From contig CALUIN010000014.1 in the NCBI GenBank assembly GCA_944320745.1, positions 1 through 41,696 on the forward strand: a stretch of 41,696 nucleotides of DNA. The letters run 5' to 3'. The notes under the pieces were generated by a model that saw nothing but the letters and a program-made list of their open reading frames with translations, was not told the DNA's origin and made no database searches. Positions 23,794-32,274 of this stretch are shown in pieces. How positions within the stretch are numbered: position 1 is the first letter of the stretch; each line of letters starts with the position of its first letter. The stretch comes from an uncultured Alloprevotella sp. Its GTDB lineage: Bacteria > Bacteroidota > Bacteroidia > Bacteroidales > Bacteroidaceae. The translations under genes were made by a program, and so were the position numbers.

Positions 23794-24225
23794 ATGGAAA
23801 TAGAAATCGTGAACCGCTCGCGCCACGCTCTGCCCGCCTACGCCACGCCGCTGAGTGCGGGCATGGACCTGCGGGCCAACGTGACGGAGCCGCTCGTGCT
23901 GCGCCCGCTGGAGCGCCGCCTGGTGCCCACGGGCCTCTACATAGCCCTGCCGCCGGGCTACGAGGCGCAGGTCAGGCCGCGCTCGGGTCTGGCGCTGAAG
24001 CACGGCATCGGGCTGCTCAACGCCCCGGGCACCATCGACGCGGACTACCGCGGCGAAATCGGCGTTATCCTGGTGAACCTCTCGCAAGAGGACTTCACCG
24101 TGAACGACGGCGACCGCATCGCCCAGCTCGTCGTGGCGCGCCACGAGAGCGTGACGTGGCGCCCCGTGGAACAGCTCGGCGACACGGAGCGCGGAGCCGG
24201 CGGATTCGGCCACACCGGCTTATGA
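23794..24225 (+). CDS. dut: dUTP diphosphatase
   Basis: This 143-residue trimeric-type dUTPase converts dUTP to dUMP and pyrophosphate, keeping uracil out of DNA and feeding dTMP synthesis. All five motifs are present in order: SAGMDLRAN (1), [12 protein letters not shown] (2), [13 protein letters not shown] (3), GDRIAQLVV (4) and [10 protein letters not shown] (5). It heads the conserved Bacteroidota order dut, TPR protein, DUF4292 lipoprotein, EnvC-like protein. Its stop overlaps the start of the TPR gene (ATGA at 24222-24225), implying translational coupling. Confidence 0.96.
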   Translation: MEIEIVNRSRHALPAYATPLSAGMDLRANVTEPLVLRPLERRLVPTGLYIALPPGYEAQVRPRSGLALKHGIGLLNAPGTIDADYRGEIGVILVNLSQEDFTVNDGDRIAQLVVARHESVTWRPVEQLGDTERGAGGFGHTGL

Positions 24226-26033
24226 AAAAAAGACGCAGACACATGGCAAGCCCCCTACCGTTCATCCTCTTCGTGACGGCGCTGCTGACCTTGGCACAGC
24301 CGCGGCCGGCCTGCGCCCGGACGCTGGCACACACCGCCCCGGCCGCTGCCCTCAGCCCGGCGGACTCCTGCCCCCCGGGCCGGCCGCTCCGCTTCAACGA
24401 ATACTTCCTCGAGGCCATCCGCCAGAAGGAGAAGGAAGCCTACGACGCCGAGTACGAACTGCTCCGCGCCGCGCTCGACGTGTGCCCCGACGCCCCAGAG
24501 GGCCTCTACGAGATGGCCCTGCTGCGCCTGGCCGCGGCCGGCACGGCCGACACCCTGGCCCGCGCCGAGGGCGACTCGATGCTGCGCCGCGCCGTGCAGC
24601 TCGACCCCGGCAACATCCACTACAAGGAGCTGCTGGCCAACCACCTGGCCCGGCAGGGGGACTACGCCGGCGCCATTGCCCTCTACGAGGAAATGACGGC
24701 GCAGACGCCCTCCGTGGAGAGGCTGACAATCCTCGTGGGCCTGCAGGAGGAGTCGGCCGACTTCCGCGGCGCCGTGCGCACCCTGGACCGCCTGGAACAA
24801 CTCGAGGGAAAGACCGAGGCGTACAGCCTGGAGAAGTTCAAGGTGTACACCATGATGAACGACAACGAGAACGCCTACGCCGCCATCGAAGCGCTCTGCG
24901 CCGAATATCCCACCGACCTGCGCTACCGCGTCCTGCTCGGCGACCTCTACCAGCAGAACGGCTACCACGAGATGGCGCTGGCCATCTACCGCGACGTGCT
25001 GACCCTTGAGCCGGACAACAGCTACGCGCAGATTTCCCTCCTGGCCTACTACAAGACGGCCGGACAGGACTCGCTCTACGACGCCCTCGTGGAGCAGGTG
25101 GTGCTCAACCCGCACACCCAGACGGAAGCCAAGGTGGAAGCCATGCGCGGATTCATCGCCGACACCGAGGCGCAAGGGGCCGACAGCACGCGCGTGCTCC
25201 GCCTGTTCCGGCGCGCGCTGGCCCTGCCGCAGGAAGACCGCTCCCTGGCCGAGCTCTGCGCCTACTACATGGTGTCCATAAAACTTCCGCCCGACAGCCT
25301 CGCACCCGTCATGCGCCGCATCCTCGAAATAGAGCCGGACTACCTCCGCGCCCGCCTCCAGCTGCTCAACATCCTGCTGCGCAAGAAGGACATGGCCGCC
25401 GTGGCCGACCTCTGCCGCGAAAGTGAGCTCTACGACCCCTCGCAGCTCATCTTCTACTACTACGAGGGCATGGCCTGCCTGGAGACGGGACGCTACGACG
25501 ACGCCATCGAAGCCCTGCAGCGGGGCACAGAGCACGTGGATGACCAGACGGACACGGAAATGGCCTCCGACCTCTACGCCGCACTCGGCGACACCTACCA
25601 CGAAGCCGGACAGCTGCCACAGGCCTACGCCGCCTACGAGAAAGCGCTCGAGCTGAACGCCGACAACCTGCTTTGCTTGAACAACTACGCCTACTTCCTC
25701 GCCCTCGAAGGGAAACAGCTCGACAAGGCCGAGGCCATGAGCCGCCGCACCGTCGAGGCCGAACCGGACAACGCGACCTACCTGGACACCTATGCCTGGA
25801 TACTCTACCGCCTGAAGCGCTACGGGCAGGCCCGGACCTACATCGACGAGACCCTGAGGCACGCCGACGAGACCGCAGCCAACGCCAGCCTCTTCGACCA
25901 CGCGGGCGACATCTACTACCGGTGCGGCGAACGGGCCGAGGCCGTGAAGTTCTGGATAAAGGCCAGCAGCCTGACCGACGACGAGGCCGAGCGCGACGCC
26001 CTCAACCGCAAAATCAAGCGCCGCCGCCCCTGA
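24222..26033 (+). CDS. Exported tetratricopeptide-repeat protein
   Basis: This encodes 603 residues from the ATG at 24222, which overlaps the dut stop. A basic head (MKKRRRHMA) and hydrophobic core ([15 protein letters not shown]) end in ACA, a likely signal peptide. From about residue 65 on the protein is a solenoid of 34-residue TPR units with typical W/L-G-Y-A-F-A-P spacing: [93 protein letters not shown], and [21 protein letters not shown] at the C-terminus. No catalytic domain is present, so a protein-binding scaffold in the envelope is likely. The conserved neighbours (DUF4292 lipoprotein, EnvC-like protein) suggest a role in outer membrane or cell wall assembly, but this is inference. 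Confidence 0.85.
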   Translation: MKKRRRHMASPLPFILFVTALLTLAQPRPACARTLAHTAPAAALSPADSCPPGRPLRFNEYFLEAIRQKEKEAYDAEYELLRAALDVCPDAPEGLYEMALLRLAAAGTADTLARAEGDSMLRRAVQLDPGNIHYKELLANHLARQGDYAGAIALYEEMTAQTPSVERLTILVGLQEESADFRGAVRTLDRLEQLEGKTEAYSLEKFKVYTMMNDNENAYAAIEALCAEYPTDLRYRVLLGDLYQQNGYHEMALAIYRDVLTLEPDNSYAQISLLAYYKTAGQDSLYDALVEQVVLNPHTQTEAKVEAMRGFIADTEAQGADSTRVLRLFRRALALPQEDRSLAELCAYYMVSIKLPPDSLAPVMRRILEIEPDYLRARLQLLNILLRKKDMAAVADLCRESELYDPSQLIFYYYEGMACLETGRYDDAIEALQRGTEHVDDQTDTEMASDLYAALGDTYHEAGQLPQAYAAYEKALELNADNLLCLNNYAYFLALEGKQLDKAEAMSRRTVEAEPDNATYLDTYAWILYRLKRYGQARTYIDETLRHADETAANASLFDHAGDIYYRCGERAEAVKFWIKASSLTDDEAERDALNRKIKRRRP

Positions 26034-26079
26034 CGGACATGCTCCGCCACCGGGCAGCGCGCCTTCAATCCGTACTGAC

Positions 26080-26913
26080 ATGAACAGACTTTGGCTCTTA
26101 CCCTTACTGGCCCTGGCGCTCACGGCCTGCCGCACCAGCCGCGAACTGCCTCAGGCCGAACCGGCCCCCGCACCGGCCGCACCGGCCACCAGTGGCACCG
26201 GCTTTGTCCGCAAAGTGGCCGCCAACACGCAGACCGCGCCCACCCTGACCGCCCGCATCAAGATGGACCTGAACGCCGGCGGCAGCAGCCTCTCGGCGGG
26301 CGGGACGCTCCGCATGAAGCGCGACGACGTGGTGCAGCTCTCGCTCACCTTCCTCGGCCTCGAGGTGGGGCGGCTGGAGTTCACCCCCGACGGCGTGCTC
26401 ATCGTGGACCGCATGAACAAGCAGTACGTGCGGGCCGCCTACACCGACGTCAGCTTCCTGCGCCAGGCCGGACTGGACTTCTACACGCTCCAGGCCCTCT
26501 TCTGGAACGAGCTCTTCGTCCCGGGCCAGCGGCGCGCCGATGCGGCAGCCGGCCGTTTCCGCATCTCGGCCTCGGGCGACCACACCCTGCTCTCGCTCAC
26601 CGACGCGCCGGGCCTGGACTACAGTTTCCTGGCACAGACGGCCACGGGCTGCGTGGACCGCGTCTACGTCACGCCCCGCGACGGGCAGGACGGGCAGTTC
26701 ACCTGGACCTACGCTGACTTCACCGCCGTAGGCGGAAAGCCCTTCCCCACCACCATGACCTGCGCCGTCACCGGCACGGGCAAGGACGTGGGCTTCACGC
26801 TCCGGCTGAGCCGCATCGGCAACGACAGCGGCTGGCCCACCCGCACCGAGGTTTCCGACAAGTACACCCGCCGCGACGCCGACGAAATCCTGCGCCGCCT
26901 CATCGCACACTAA
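26080..26913 (+). CDS. DUF4292 domain lipoprotein
   Basis: This encodes 277 residues. The lipobox LALTAC is followed by RTSRELPQ, without the acidic run seen in the surface lipoproteins at 8007-11519, so it probably faces the periplasm. The core matches DUF4292: ARIKMDLNAGGSSLSAGGTLRMKRDDVVQLSLTF, LGLEVGRLEFTPDGVLIVDRMNKQYV and FYTLQALFWNELFVPG. The predicted fold is a curved beta sheet like LolB/LolA lipoprotein carriers (family knowledge, not shown here). It lies 46 nt after the TPR gene and 40 nt before the EnvC-like gene, in an order conserved in the phylum. A role in handling lipoproteins or lipids at the outer membrane is plausible but unproven. Confidence 0.85.
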   Translation: MNRLWLLPLLALALTACRTSRELPQAEPAPAPAAPATSGTGFVRKVAANTQTAPTLTARIKMDLNAGGSSLSAGGTLRMKRDDVVQLSLTFLGLEVGRLEFTPDGVLIVDRMNKQYVRAAYTDVSFLRQAGLDFYTLQALFWNELFVPGQRRADAAAGRFRISASGDHTLLSLTDAPGLDYSFLAQTATGCVDRVYVTPRDGQDGQFTWTYADFTAVGGKPFPTTMTCAVTGTGKDVGFTLRLSRIGNDSGWPTRTEVSDKYTRRDADEILRRLIAH

Positions 26914-26953
26914 TCCGGGACGCGCCGCGCCCCGCTACGACCACACAGCAATA

Positions 26954-28330
26954 ATGTCACGCCATAAATCCAGCCTTCTCCTCCGCCCCTTGCTGCTCCT
27001 GCTCCTGAGTGCCGCCGCCCTGGCCCTGCCCGGGCAGAACAGCCGGCGCATCCAGCAGCTGAAGAAAGAACACGCCGCCCTGCAGCAACGCATCACGCAG
27101 TCTGAGCAGCAGCTGCGCAGCACGCGCAAGAGCGTCACGGCCCAGCTCAACAACCTCGCCCTGCTCAACGCGCAAATAACCGAGCAGCAACAGTTCGTCG
27201 ACAGCGTACAGGCCGACATCACCGGCCTCTCCGCCGACATCCACCGCCTCCAGCAGCAGCTCTCCGCACTGGGCCGCGATCTGGCCGCCTGCAAGCAGAA
27301 ATACCGCCGCGCCGTGCTCTACGCCAACCGCAACCGCCTGCAGCAGAACAAGTGGGCTTTCATACTCATGTCCAAGAGTTTCCGGCAAATGTACCGCCGC
27401 ATGCGCTACGCCGCCGAGTACTCGAAATACCTCCGCGTACAGGGCGAGGCCATCAAGCAGAAGGAAGAGCAGCTCCGCGCCAAGCAGCGGCAACTGGATG
27501 CCGCCAGGGCCGAAAAGGACCAGCTCCTGGCCGCTGCGCGCCAGGAACGCTCGGCCCTCGAAGGGCAGAAGCAAAAACGGCAGGCCATGGTCGACGAGCT
27601 CAACAAGAAGCAGTCGCAGCTGCAGCAGACTCTGCAGCAGAACCGCCGCAAGTCCGCCAACCTGAACGCCCGCATCGAAAAGCTCATACAGGAGGAAATC
27701 GCCGCCGCCGAGCGCCGCCGCAAAGAGGCCGAGCGCCGCCGCCAGGAAGAACTGGCGCGCCGCCGCCGCGAGGAAGCCGCCCGCCAGCGCGCCGCCGCCG
27801 GCCGCAACCGCCGCAAGAGCGGCAATGCCCGCTCCGGCAGCTCCGCCAGCCGCGGCAGCACCGCCACGCCACGCTTCGAGGCCGAGACGGCGGCCGACCG
27901 CACCCTCTCCGGCAACTTCGCCGCCAACCGCGGCCGGCTCCCCGTGCCCGTCACCGGTACCTACGCCGTCACCGGACGCTACGGCCAGCAGCGCGTCGCC
28001 GGACTGGGCGACGTGAGCCTGGACAACAAGGGCATCGACCTCACCGCACGCCGCGGCGCCAAGGCACGCGCCGTCTACGGCGGCGAAGTGAGCGCCGTGG
28101 CCAACATCGGCGGATCCTACATCGTCATCGTGCGCCACGGCAGCTACTACTCCGTCTACAGCAACCTGGCCTCCGTCAGCGTGCGGCGCGGACAGGAAGT
28201 CACAACGCGGCAGACCATCGGCACGCCGGCCGGCGACGGTTCGGGCAACGTCGTCCTCCACTTCCAGCTCCGCAAGAAGAGCGGAAAGACGGCCACGCCC
28301 TTCAACCCCCTCCCCTGGCTCGCACGCTGA
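26954..28330 (+). CDS. EnvC-like murein hydrolase activator (degenerate M23 peptidase domain)
   Basis: This encodes 458 residues with an N-terminal signal segment ([21 protein letters not shown]). Residues about 30-285 are a long coiled coil rich in Gln, Lys, Arg and Glu, becoming an Arg/Glu/Ala-rich stretch near 245-290. A basic, Ser/Arg-rich linker leads to a LytM/M23 domain (about 315-458). Zinc ligands are missing: the usual HxGxD reads NKGID (Asn358) and the usual HxH reads VLH (Val434). This matches EnvC-type proteins, which activate cell-wall amidases rather than cut peptidoglycan themselves. It probably acts in the periplasm during cell separation. It is the fourth gene of the dut operon, and gmd follows after 26 nt. 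Confidence 0.87.
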   Translation: MSRHKSSLLLRPLLLLLLSAAALALPGQNSRRIQQLKKEHAALQQRITQSEQQLRSTRKSVTAQLNNLALLNAQITEQQQFVDSVQADITGLSADIHRLQQQLSALGRDLAACKQKYRRAVLYANRNRLQQNKWAFILMSKSFRQMYRRMRYAAEYSKYLRVQGEAIKQKEEQLRAKQRQLDAARAEKDQLLAAARQERSALEGQKQKRQAMVDELNKKQSQLQQTLQQNRRKSANLNARIEKLIQEEIAAAERRRKEAERRRQEELARRRREEAARQRAAAGRNRRKSGNARSGSSASRGSTATPRFEAETAADRTLSGNFAANRGRLPVPVTGTYAVTGRYGQQRVAGLGDVSLDNKGIDLTARRGAKARAVYGGEVSAVANIGGSYIVIVRHGSYYSVYSNLASVSVRRGQEVTTRQTIGTPAGDGSGNVVLHFQLRKKSGKTATPFNPLPWLAR

Positions 28331-28356
28331 ACGCACACTCCTTATCCCATATATAA

Positions 28357-29448
28357 ATGAACAAGACAGCCTTAATCACCGGCGTCACCGGGCAGGACGG
28401 TTCCTTCCTCTCCGAGTTCCTGCTGGAAAAGGGCTACGAGGTGCACGGCATCATCCGCCGCTCCTCCGTAGACTTCCGCGAGCGCATCGCCCACCTGGAA
28501 GGACTGCCCCACTTCCACCTGCACTACGCCGACCTGGGCGACACCACCAGCCTCCTGCAGGTCATCGGCAAGGTGCGCCCCGACGAAATCTACAACCTGG
28601 CCGCGCAAAGCCACGTACAGGTGTCGTTCGACGCCCCGGAGTTCACCGCCGACATCGACGCCGTTGGCGTGCTGCGCGTCCTCGAGGCCGTGCGGCAGTG
28701 CGGACTGGGCAGCACCTGCCGCATCTACCAGGCCTCCACCTCCGAGCTCTACGGCAAGGTGGAGGAGGTGCCGCAGAACGAGCAGACGCCCTTCCACCCC
28801 TACAGCCCCTACGCCGTGGCCAAGCTCTACGGCTATTGGATTGTCAAGGAGTACCGCGAGGCCTACGGCATGTTCTGCTGCTCCGGCATACTCTTCAACC
28901 ACGAGTCCGAGCGCCGCGGCGAGACCTTCGTCACCCGGAAAATCACCCTCGCCGCCGCACGCATCGCACAGGGCAAGCAGGACAAGCTCTACCTGGGCAA
29001 CCTCTCCAGCCTCCGCGACTGGGGCTACGCCAAGGACTACGTGGAGTGCATGTGGCTCATCCTGCAGCACGACACCCCCGAGGACTTCGTCATCGCCACG
29101 GGCGAGCAGCACTCCGTCCGCGAGTTCTGCCAGCTCGCCTTCCACTACGCCGGCATCGAACTGGAGTTCACCGGCAAGGGCGAGGACGAGAAAGGCATCG
29201 ACAAGGCCACGGGCCGCGTGCTCGTGGAGGTGTCGCCCGACTTCTACCGCCCCACCGACGTGGTCAACCTCTGGGGCGACCCCTCCAAGGCTCGCCGCGA
29301 GCTGGGCTGGAACCCGGGCAAGACGTCCTTCGACCAGCTGGTCCGCATCATGACCGACGCGGACATGGCCAAGGTGGCCGTGGAGCGCGCCAGCGAGCAC
29401 ATACGCACCAACCTCGTAGAATATCTCGAAAAAGGCATCGTGAAATGA
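28357..29448 (+). CDS. gmd: GDP-mannose 4,6-dehydratase
   Basis: This 363-residue short-chain dehydrogenase-fold enzyme makes GDP-4-keto-6-deoxymannose from GDP-mannose using bound NADP. Visible features are the nucleotide-binding [30 protein letters not shown] (NADP phosphate and substrate region), the catalytic segment [11 protein letters not shown], the [12 protein letters not shown] stretch with the YxxxK pair, and [15 protein letters not shown] in the substrate loop. Length is typical. Its stop overlaps the fcl start, so the two steps to GDP-L-fucose are translationally coupled. Fucose would go to capsule, O-antigen-like glycans or the protein O-glycans known in Bacteroides. Confidence 0.96.
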   Translation: MNKTALITGVTGQDGSFLSEFLLEKGYEVHGIIRRSSVDFRERIAHLEGLPHFHLHYADLGDTTSLLQVIGKVRPDEIYNLAAQSHVQVSFDAPEFTADIDAVGVLRVLEAVRQCGLGSTCRIYQASTSELYGKVEEVPQNEQTPFHPYSPYAVAKLYGYWIVKEYREAYGMFCCSGILFNHESERRGETFVTRKITLAAARIAQGKQDKLYLGNLSSLRDWGYAKDYVECMWLILQHDTPEDFVIATGEQHSVREFCQLAFHYAGIELEFTGKGEDEKGIDKATGRVLVEVSPDFYRPTDVVNLWGDPSKARRELGWNPGKTSFDQLVRIMTDADMAKVAVERASEHIRTNLVEYLEKGIVK

Positions 29449-30389
29449 TGGAGAAAAATTCCAAAATCTACGTGGCCGGCCACCGCGGCATGGTGGGCTC
29501 GGCCATCGTCCGCGAACTGCGCCGCCAGGGCTACGACAATCTGCTCACCCGCACCCACGCCGAGCTCGACCTCACGCGGCAGGCCGACGTGGAGCGCTTC
29601 TTCGCCGACGAGCGGCCCGACTACGTGTTCCTCGCCGCCGCCAAGGTGGGCGGCATCGTGGCCAACCAGAGCGCGCCGGCCGACTTCATGTACCAGAACA
29701 TGGCGCTCGAGATGAACGTCATCCACGCCGCCTGGCAGAGCGGCTGCCGCAAGCTCGAGTTTCTCGGCTCCTCGTGCATCTATCCCCGCCTCGCCCCGCA
29801 GCCCATGAAGGAGAGCTGCCTGCTCACCTCCGCCCTCGAGCAGACCAACGAGGCCTACGCCCTGGCCAAGATCTCCGGACTGAAGTACTGCGAGTACCTA
29901 AACCGCCAGTACGGCACCGACTTCATCAGCGTCATGCCCACCAACCTCTACGGCCCCAACGACAACTACCACCCCGAGCACAGCCACGTGCTCCCCGCCC
30001 TCATCCGCCGCTTCCACGAGGCCAAGGTCCAGGGCCAGCCCGCCGTCACCTGCTGGGGCGACGGCAGCCCCCTGCGCGAGTTTCTCTACGTCGACGACCT
30101 GGCGAACCTCTGCGTGTTCCTCATGAACCACTACAGCGGCAACGAGACCGTCAACGCCGGGACAGGAAAGGAAATCAGCATACGCGAGCTCGCCGCCCTC
30201 GTGGCCCGCACCGTGGGCTACGAAGGGGAAATCCGATGGGACGCCACGCGGCCCAACGGCACGCCCCGCAAGCTCCTCGACGTGTCGAAGGCCGCCGCCC
30301 TGGGCTGGACCTACCGCACGGAACTGGCCGACGGCATCCGCCTGGCCTACGAGGACTTCCTCCGCAACCCCGTCCGCGCCGAGCGCTGA
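29445..30389 (+). CDS. fcl: GDP-L-fucose synthase
   Basis: This 314-residue epimerase/reductase converts GDP-4-keto-6-deoxymannose to GDP-L-fucose with NADPH. The ATG at 29445 overlaps the gmd stop (ATGA); a second ATG follows directly at 29448. Signatures are [16 protein letters not shown] (NADP site), [33 protein letters not shown] (catalytic Ser and Cys region), [20 protein letters not shown] (YxxxK) and [20 protein letters not shown]. All are typical of Fcl/WcaG. It is followed after 35 nt by the DUF4861 gene. The gene is named fcl or wcaG in different genomes. Confidence 0.95.
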   Translation: MMEKNSKIYVAGHRGMVGSAIVRELRRQGYDNLLTRTHAELDLTRQADVERFFADERPDYVFLAAAKVGGIVANQSAPADFMYQNMALEMNVIHAAWQSGCRKLEFLGSSCIYPRLAPQPMKESCLLTSALEQTNEAYALAKISGLKYCEYLNRQYGTDFISVMPTNLYGPNDNYHPEHSHVLPALIRRFHEAKVQGQPAVTCWGDGSPLREFLYVDDLANLCVFLMNHYSGNETVNAGTGKEISIRELAALVARTVGYEGEIRWDATRPNGTPRKLLDVSKAAALGWTYRTELADGIRLAYEDFLRNPVRAER

Positions 30390-30424
30390 CCCCCGCTCCA
30401 TCCCTCCCCAAATCCTCACGCCCC

Positions 30425-31648
30425 ATGTCCGCACTCCGACACCTTCTCCTCCTGGCGCTGGGCAGCCTGGCCGCCGCAGCGGCCGCCCAGCCGCGCCGGG
30501 CCGTCCTCACCGTCAGCAATCCCGGCGACACGCAGCGCCACGAACTCGTCGAAGTCCCCGCCGCCGCAGTCCGCGCCCGCCTCGGACTGCGGCCCGGCGA
30601 ACCCTTCCTCGTGAAGAACGCCTTCGGCCAGCAGGTACCCTCCCAGCTGACCCACGACAGCCTGCTGCTCGTCGAGGCCAGCGTGCGCCCGGGCGCCACG
30701 GCCCGCTTCATCCTCGAGCCCGGCACACCGCAGCCGTCCTCCCCCGCCGTGTACGGGCGGCAATACCCCGAACGCCTCGACGACATCGCCTGGGAAAACG
30801 ACCGCACAGCCTACCGCGTCTACGGCCCCGCCCTGCAGCGCACGGGCGAACGCTCCTTCGGCATCGACGTCTGGGCAAAGCGCACGCCCGACCTCATTGT
30901 CGGACGGCTCTACGCCTCCGAACTGTCCCACCTCGCCCGCATCGACAGCCTGCGCGCCGCCGGCCGCGCCGAGGAGGCCCGGCAGCTCCGCCTCCGCACC
31001 ACGTACCACCTGAACCAGGGCGAAGGCCTCGACTGCTACGCCGTGGGGCCCACCCTCGGCGGCGGAGCGCCCGCCCTGATGGAGGGCGACAGCCTCATCA
31101 TGCCCTACTGCTACACCGGCTACGCCATACTGGACAACGGGCCGCTGCGCTTCACCCTGCGCCTTGACTACGGACCAAAGACCGTCGGGACCGACCGCGA
31201 CGTCACGGAGCACCGCCTCGTGCGCTGCGACAAGGGCAGCGACTTCTGCCGCATGACAGTGTGGTACGACGGGCTGACCGAGCCGCGCCAGGTAGCCGCC
31301 GGCATCGTCGTCCACACGGCGGACACCGCCAGCCTGGCCCTCGGGCCGGACCACGTGCTCTACGCCGACCCCACGGACCAGCCCGCCGGCCACAGCTTCC
31401 AGCTCTACACCGGCCTGATCTTCCCCGAAGGCGGCGTCGCCACGCAGCGCCTCATGTACGTCCGCCCGGAGGGCGCCATAGCCGGCCACGCCATAGGCCG
31501 CGCCACCTACCGGCCCGGCGAGCGCTTCACCTACTACTTCGGCTCGGCCTGGAGCATGGGCGCCGTGCAGACCTTCGCCGAGTGGCAGCTGCGCGCCGCC
31601 GAGGCACTCGGCAATCTGCGCCAGCCCCTGCGCGTGAGCCTGCAGTGA
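30425..31648 (+). CDS. Exported DUF4861 domain protein
   Basis: This encodes 407 residues with signal peptide MSALRHLLLLALGSLAAAAAAQ. The mature protein fits DUF4861: LTVSNPGDTQRHELVEVP near the start, YPERLDDIAWENDRTAYRVYGPAL in the first third, the central HLNQGEGLDCYAVGPTLGGG, and the late HVLYADPTDQP and FTYYFGSAWS segments. The family's biochemical role is not established. Members occur near carbohydrate-active enzyme genes, and the fold is probably a beta-sandwich related to sugar-binding or lyase-like scaffolds. Its place directly after gmd-fcl, on the same strand with a 35-nt gap, could mean involvement with a fucosylated surface glycan, but operon extension alone could explain this. 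No cofactor motif is seen. Confidence 0.75.
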   Translation: MSALRHLLLLALGSLAAAAAAQPRRAVLTVSNPGDTQRHELVEVPAAAVRARLGLRPGEPFLVKNAFGQQVPSQLTHDSLLLVEASVRPGATARFILEPGTPQPSSPAVYGRQYPERLDDIAWENDRTAYRVYGPALQRTGERSFGIDVWAKRTPDLIVGRLYASELSHLARIDSLRAAGRAEEARQLRLRTTYHLNQGEGLDCYAVGPTLGGGAPALMEGDSLIMPYCYTGYAILDNGPLRFTLRLDYGPKTVGTDRDVTEHRLVRCDKGSDFCRMTVWYDGLTEPRQVAAGIVVHTADTASLALGPDHVLYADPTDQPAGHSFQLYTGLIFPEGGVATQRLMYVRPEGAIAGHAIGRATYRPGERFTYYFGSAWSMGAVQTFAEWQLRAAEALGNLRQPLRVSLQ

Positions 31649-31685
31649 CGCCCTCGCGCCCGGCAATCAGAAAACAACGGAACAC

Positions 31686-32165
31686 ATGGACAGACACCGC
31701 TCCACCCGCCGGCGCCGCCGCTTCCCCTACGTTCTGGCGGCCCTCATCGCCCTGCTCGCCGTCGCCTGGGCCACGCTCCCCTCCGACGCCCGCCATCTGC
31801 GCGAGCTCCGCGCCGACCTGCGCGAACACGCCAAAGAGCTGGGCCGCGACTACTTGAGCCAGGAGGACACGCAGACGGCCTTCCTCGGCAACCTGCTCCT
31901 CGACAGCGGCCTCATCGGCAACAGCCTCATCGACGCCGCCATCGAGACCCGCTTCGACTTGAGCGTAAGGAACTACGCCGTCGTCTCCTTCGGCATCGTG
32001 CGCGACCGCCAGTCGGGCCGCGAGGCCGTGGCCAGCATCGCCCTCTTCGGCACCGTAGTGCCCCTGACCGATGCCATCCTGAAAATCGCCGCGCCCCGGC
32101 AGCCCGCCGACACCCTGGCCTCCCCCGCCGACACCCTGGCCTCCCCCGCCGCGACCACGCCCTGA
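31686..32165 (+). CDS. DUF4359 domain protein (single-pass, exported or membrane-anchored)
   Basis: This encodes 159 residues. A very basic head (MDRHRSTRRRRRF) precedes one hydrophobic segment (VLAALIALLAVAWATLP, about 15-31). The remainder resembles DUF4359: a charged helix (HLRELRADLREHAKEL), then LIGNSLIDAAIETRFDLSVRNYAVVSFGIVR and a closing VASIALFGTVVPLTDAILKI. The C-terminal tail contains the heptapeptide PADTLAS twice, from a 21-nt direct duplication at 32103-32144. It ends the run of genes that begins with dut; valS behind it has its own promoter. Function unknown. Confidence 0.7.
   Translation: MDRHRSTRRRRRFPYVLAALIALLAVAWATLPSDARHLRELRADLREHAKELGRDYLSQEDTQTAFLGNLLLDSGLIGNSLIDAAIETRFDLSVRNYAVVSFGIVRDRQSGREAVASIALFGTVVPLTDAILKIAAPRQPADTLASPADTLASPAATTP
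32103..32151 (+). repeat. In-frame 21-nt tandem duplication in the DUF4359 gene
   Basis: A 21-nt unit beginning CCCGCCGACACCCTGG occurs at 32103-32123 and again at 32124-32144, followed by a partial third copy (CCCGCCG, 32145-32151). It encodes PADTLAS twice near the C-terminus. The unit is unrelated in sequence to the intergenic palindromic unit despite the same length. Confidence 0.75.
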
Positions 32166-32224
32166 GCCCGCCGCCCCGCCGCAACTATCCGCAGGCCGCC
32201 GGCCCGCCTTTCGCCGGAATGTCG

Positions 32225-32232
32225 TATCTTTG
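32225..32232 (+). promoter_or_regulatory. -7 promoter element for valS
   Basis: TATCTTTG matches TAnnTTTG exactly, 42 nt before the valS ATG at 32275. The downstream leader is A-rich (AACAAGCATAAGCAAACAG), unlike its surroundings. Confidence 0.7.
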
Positions 32233-32274
32233 CACGACGAACAAGCATAAGCAAACAGACAACAAGCCATAAAC

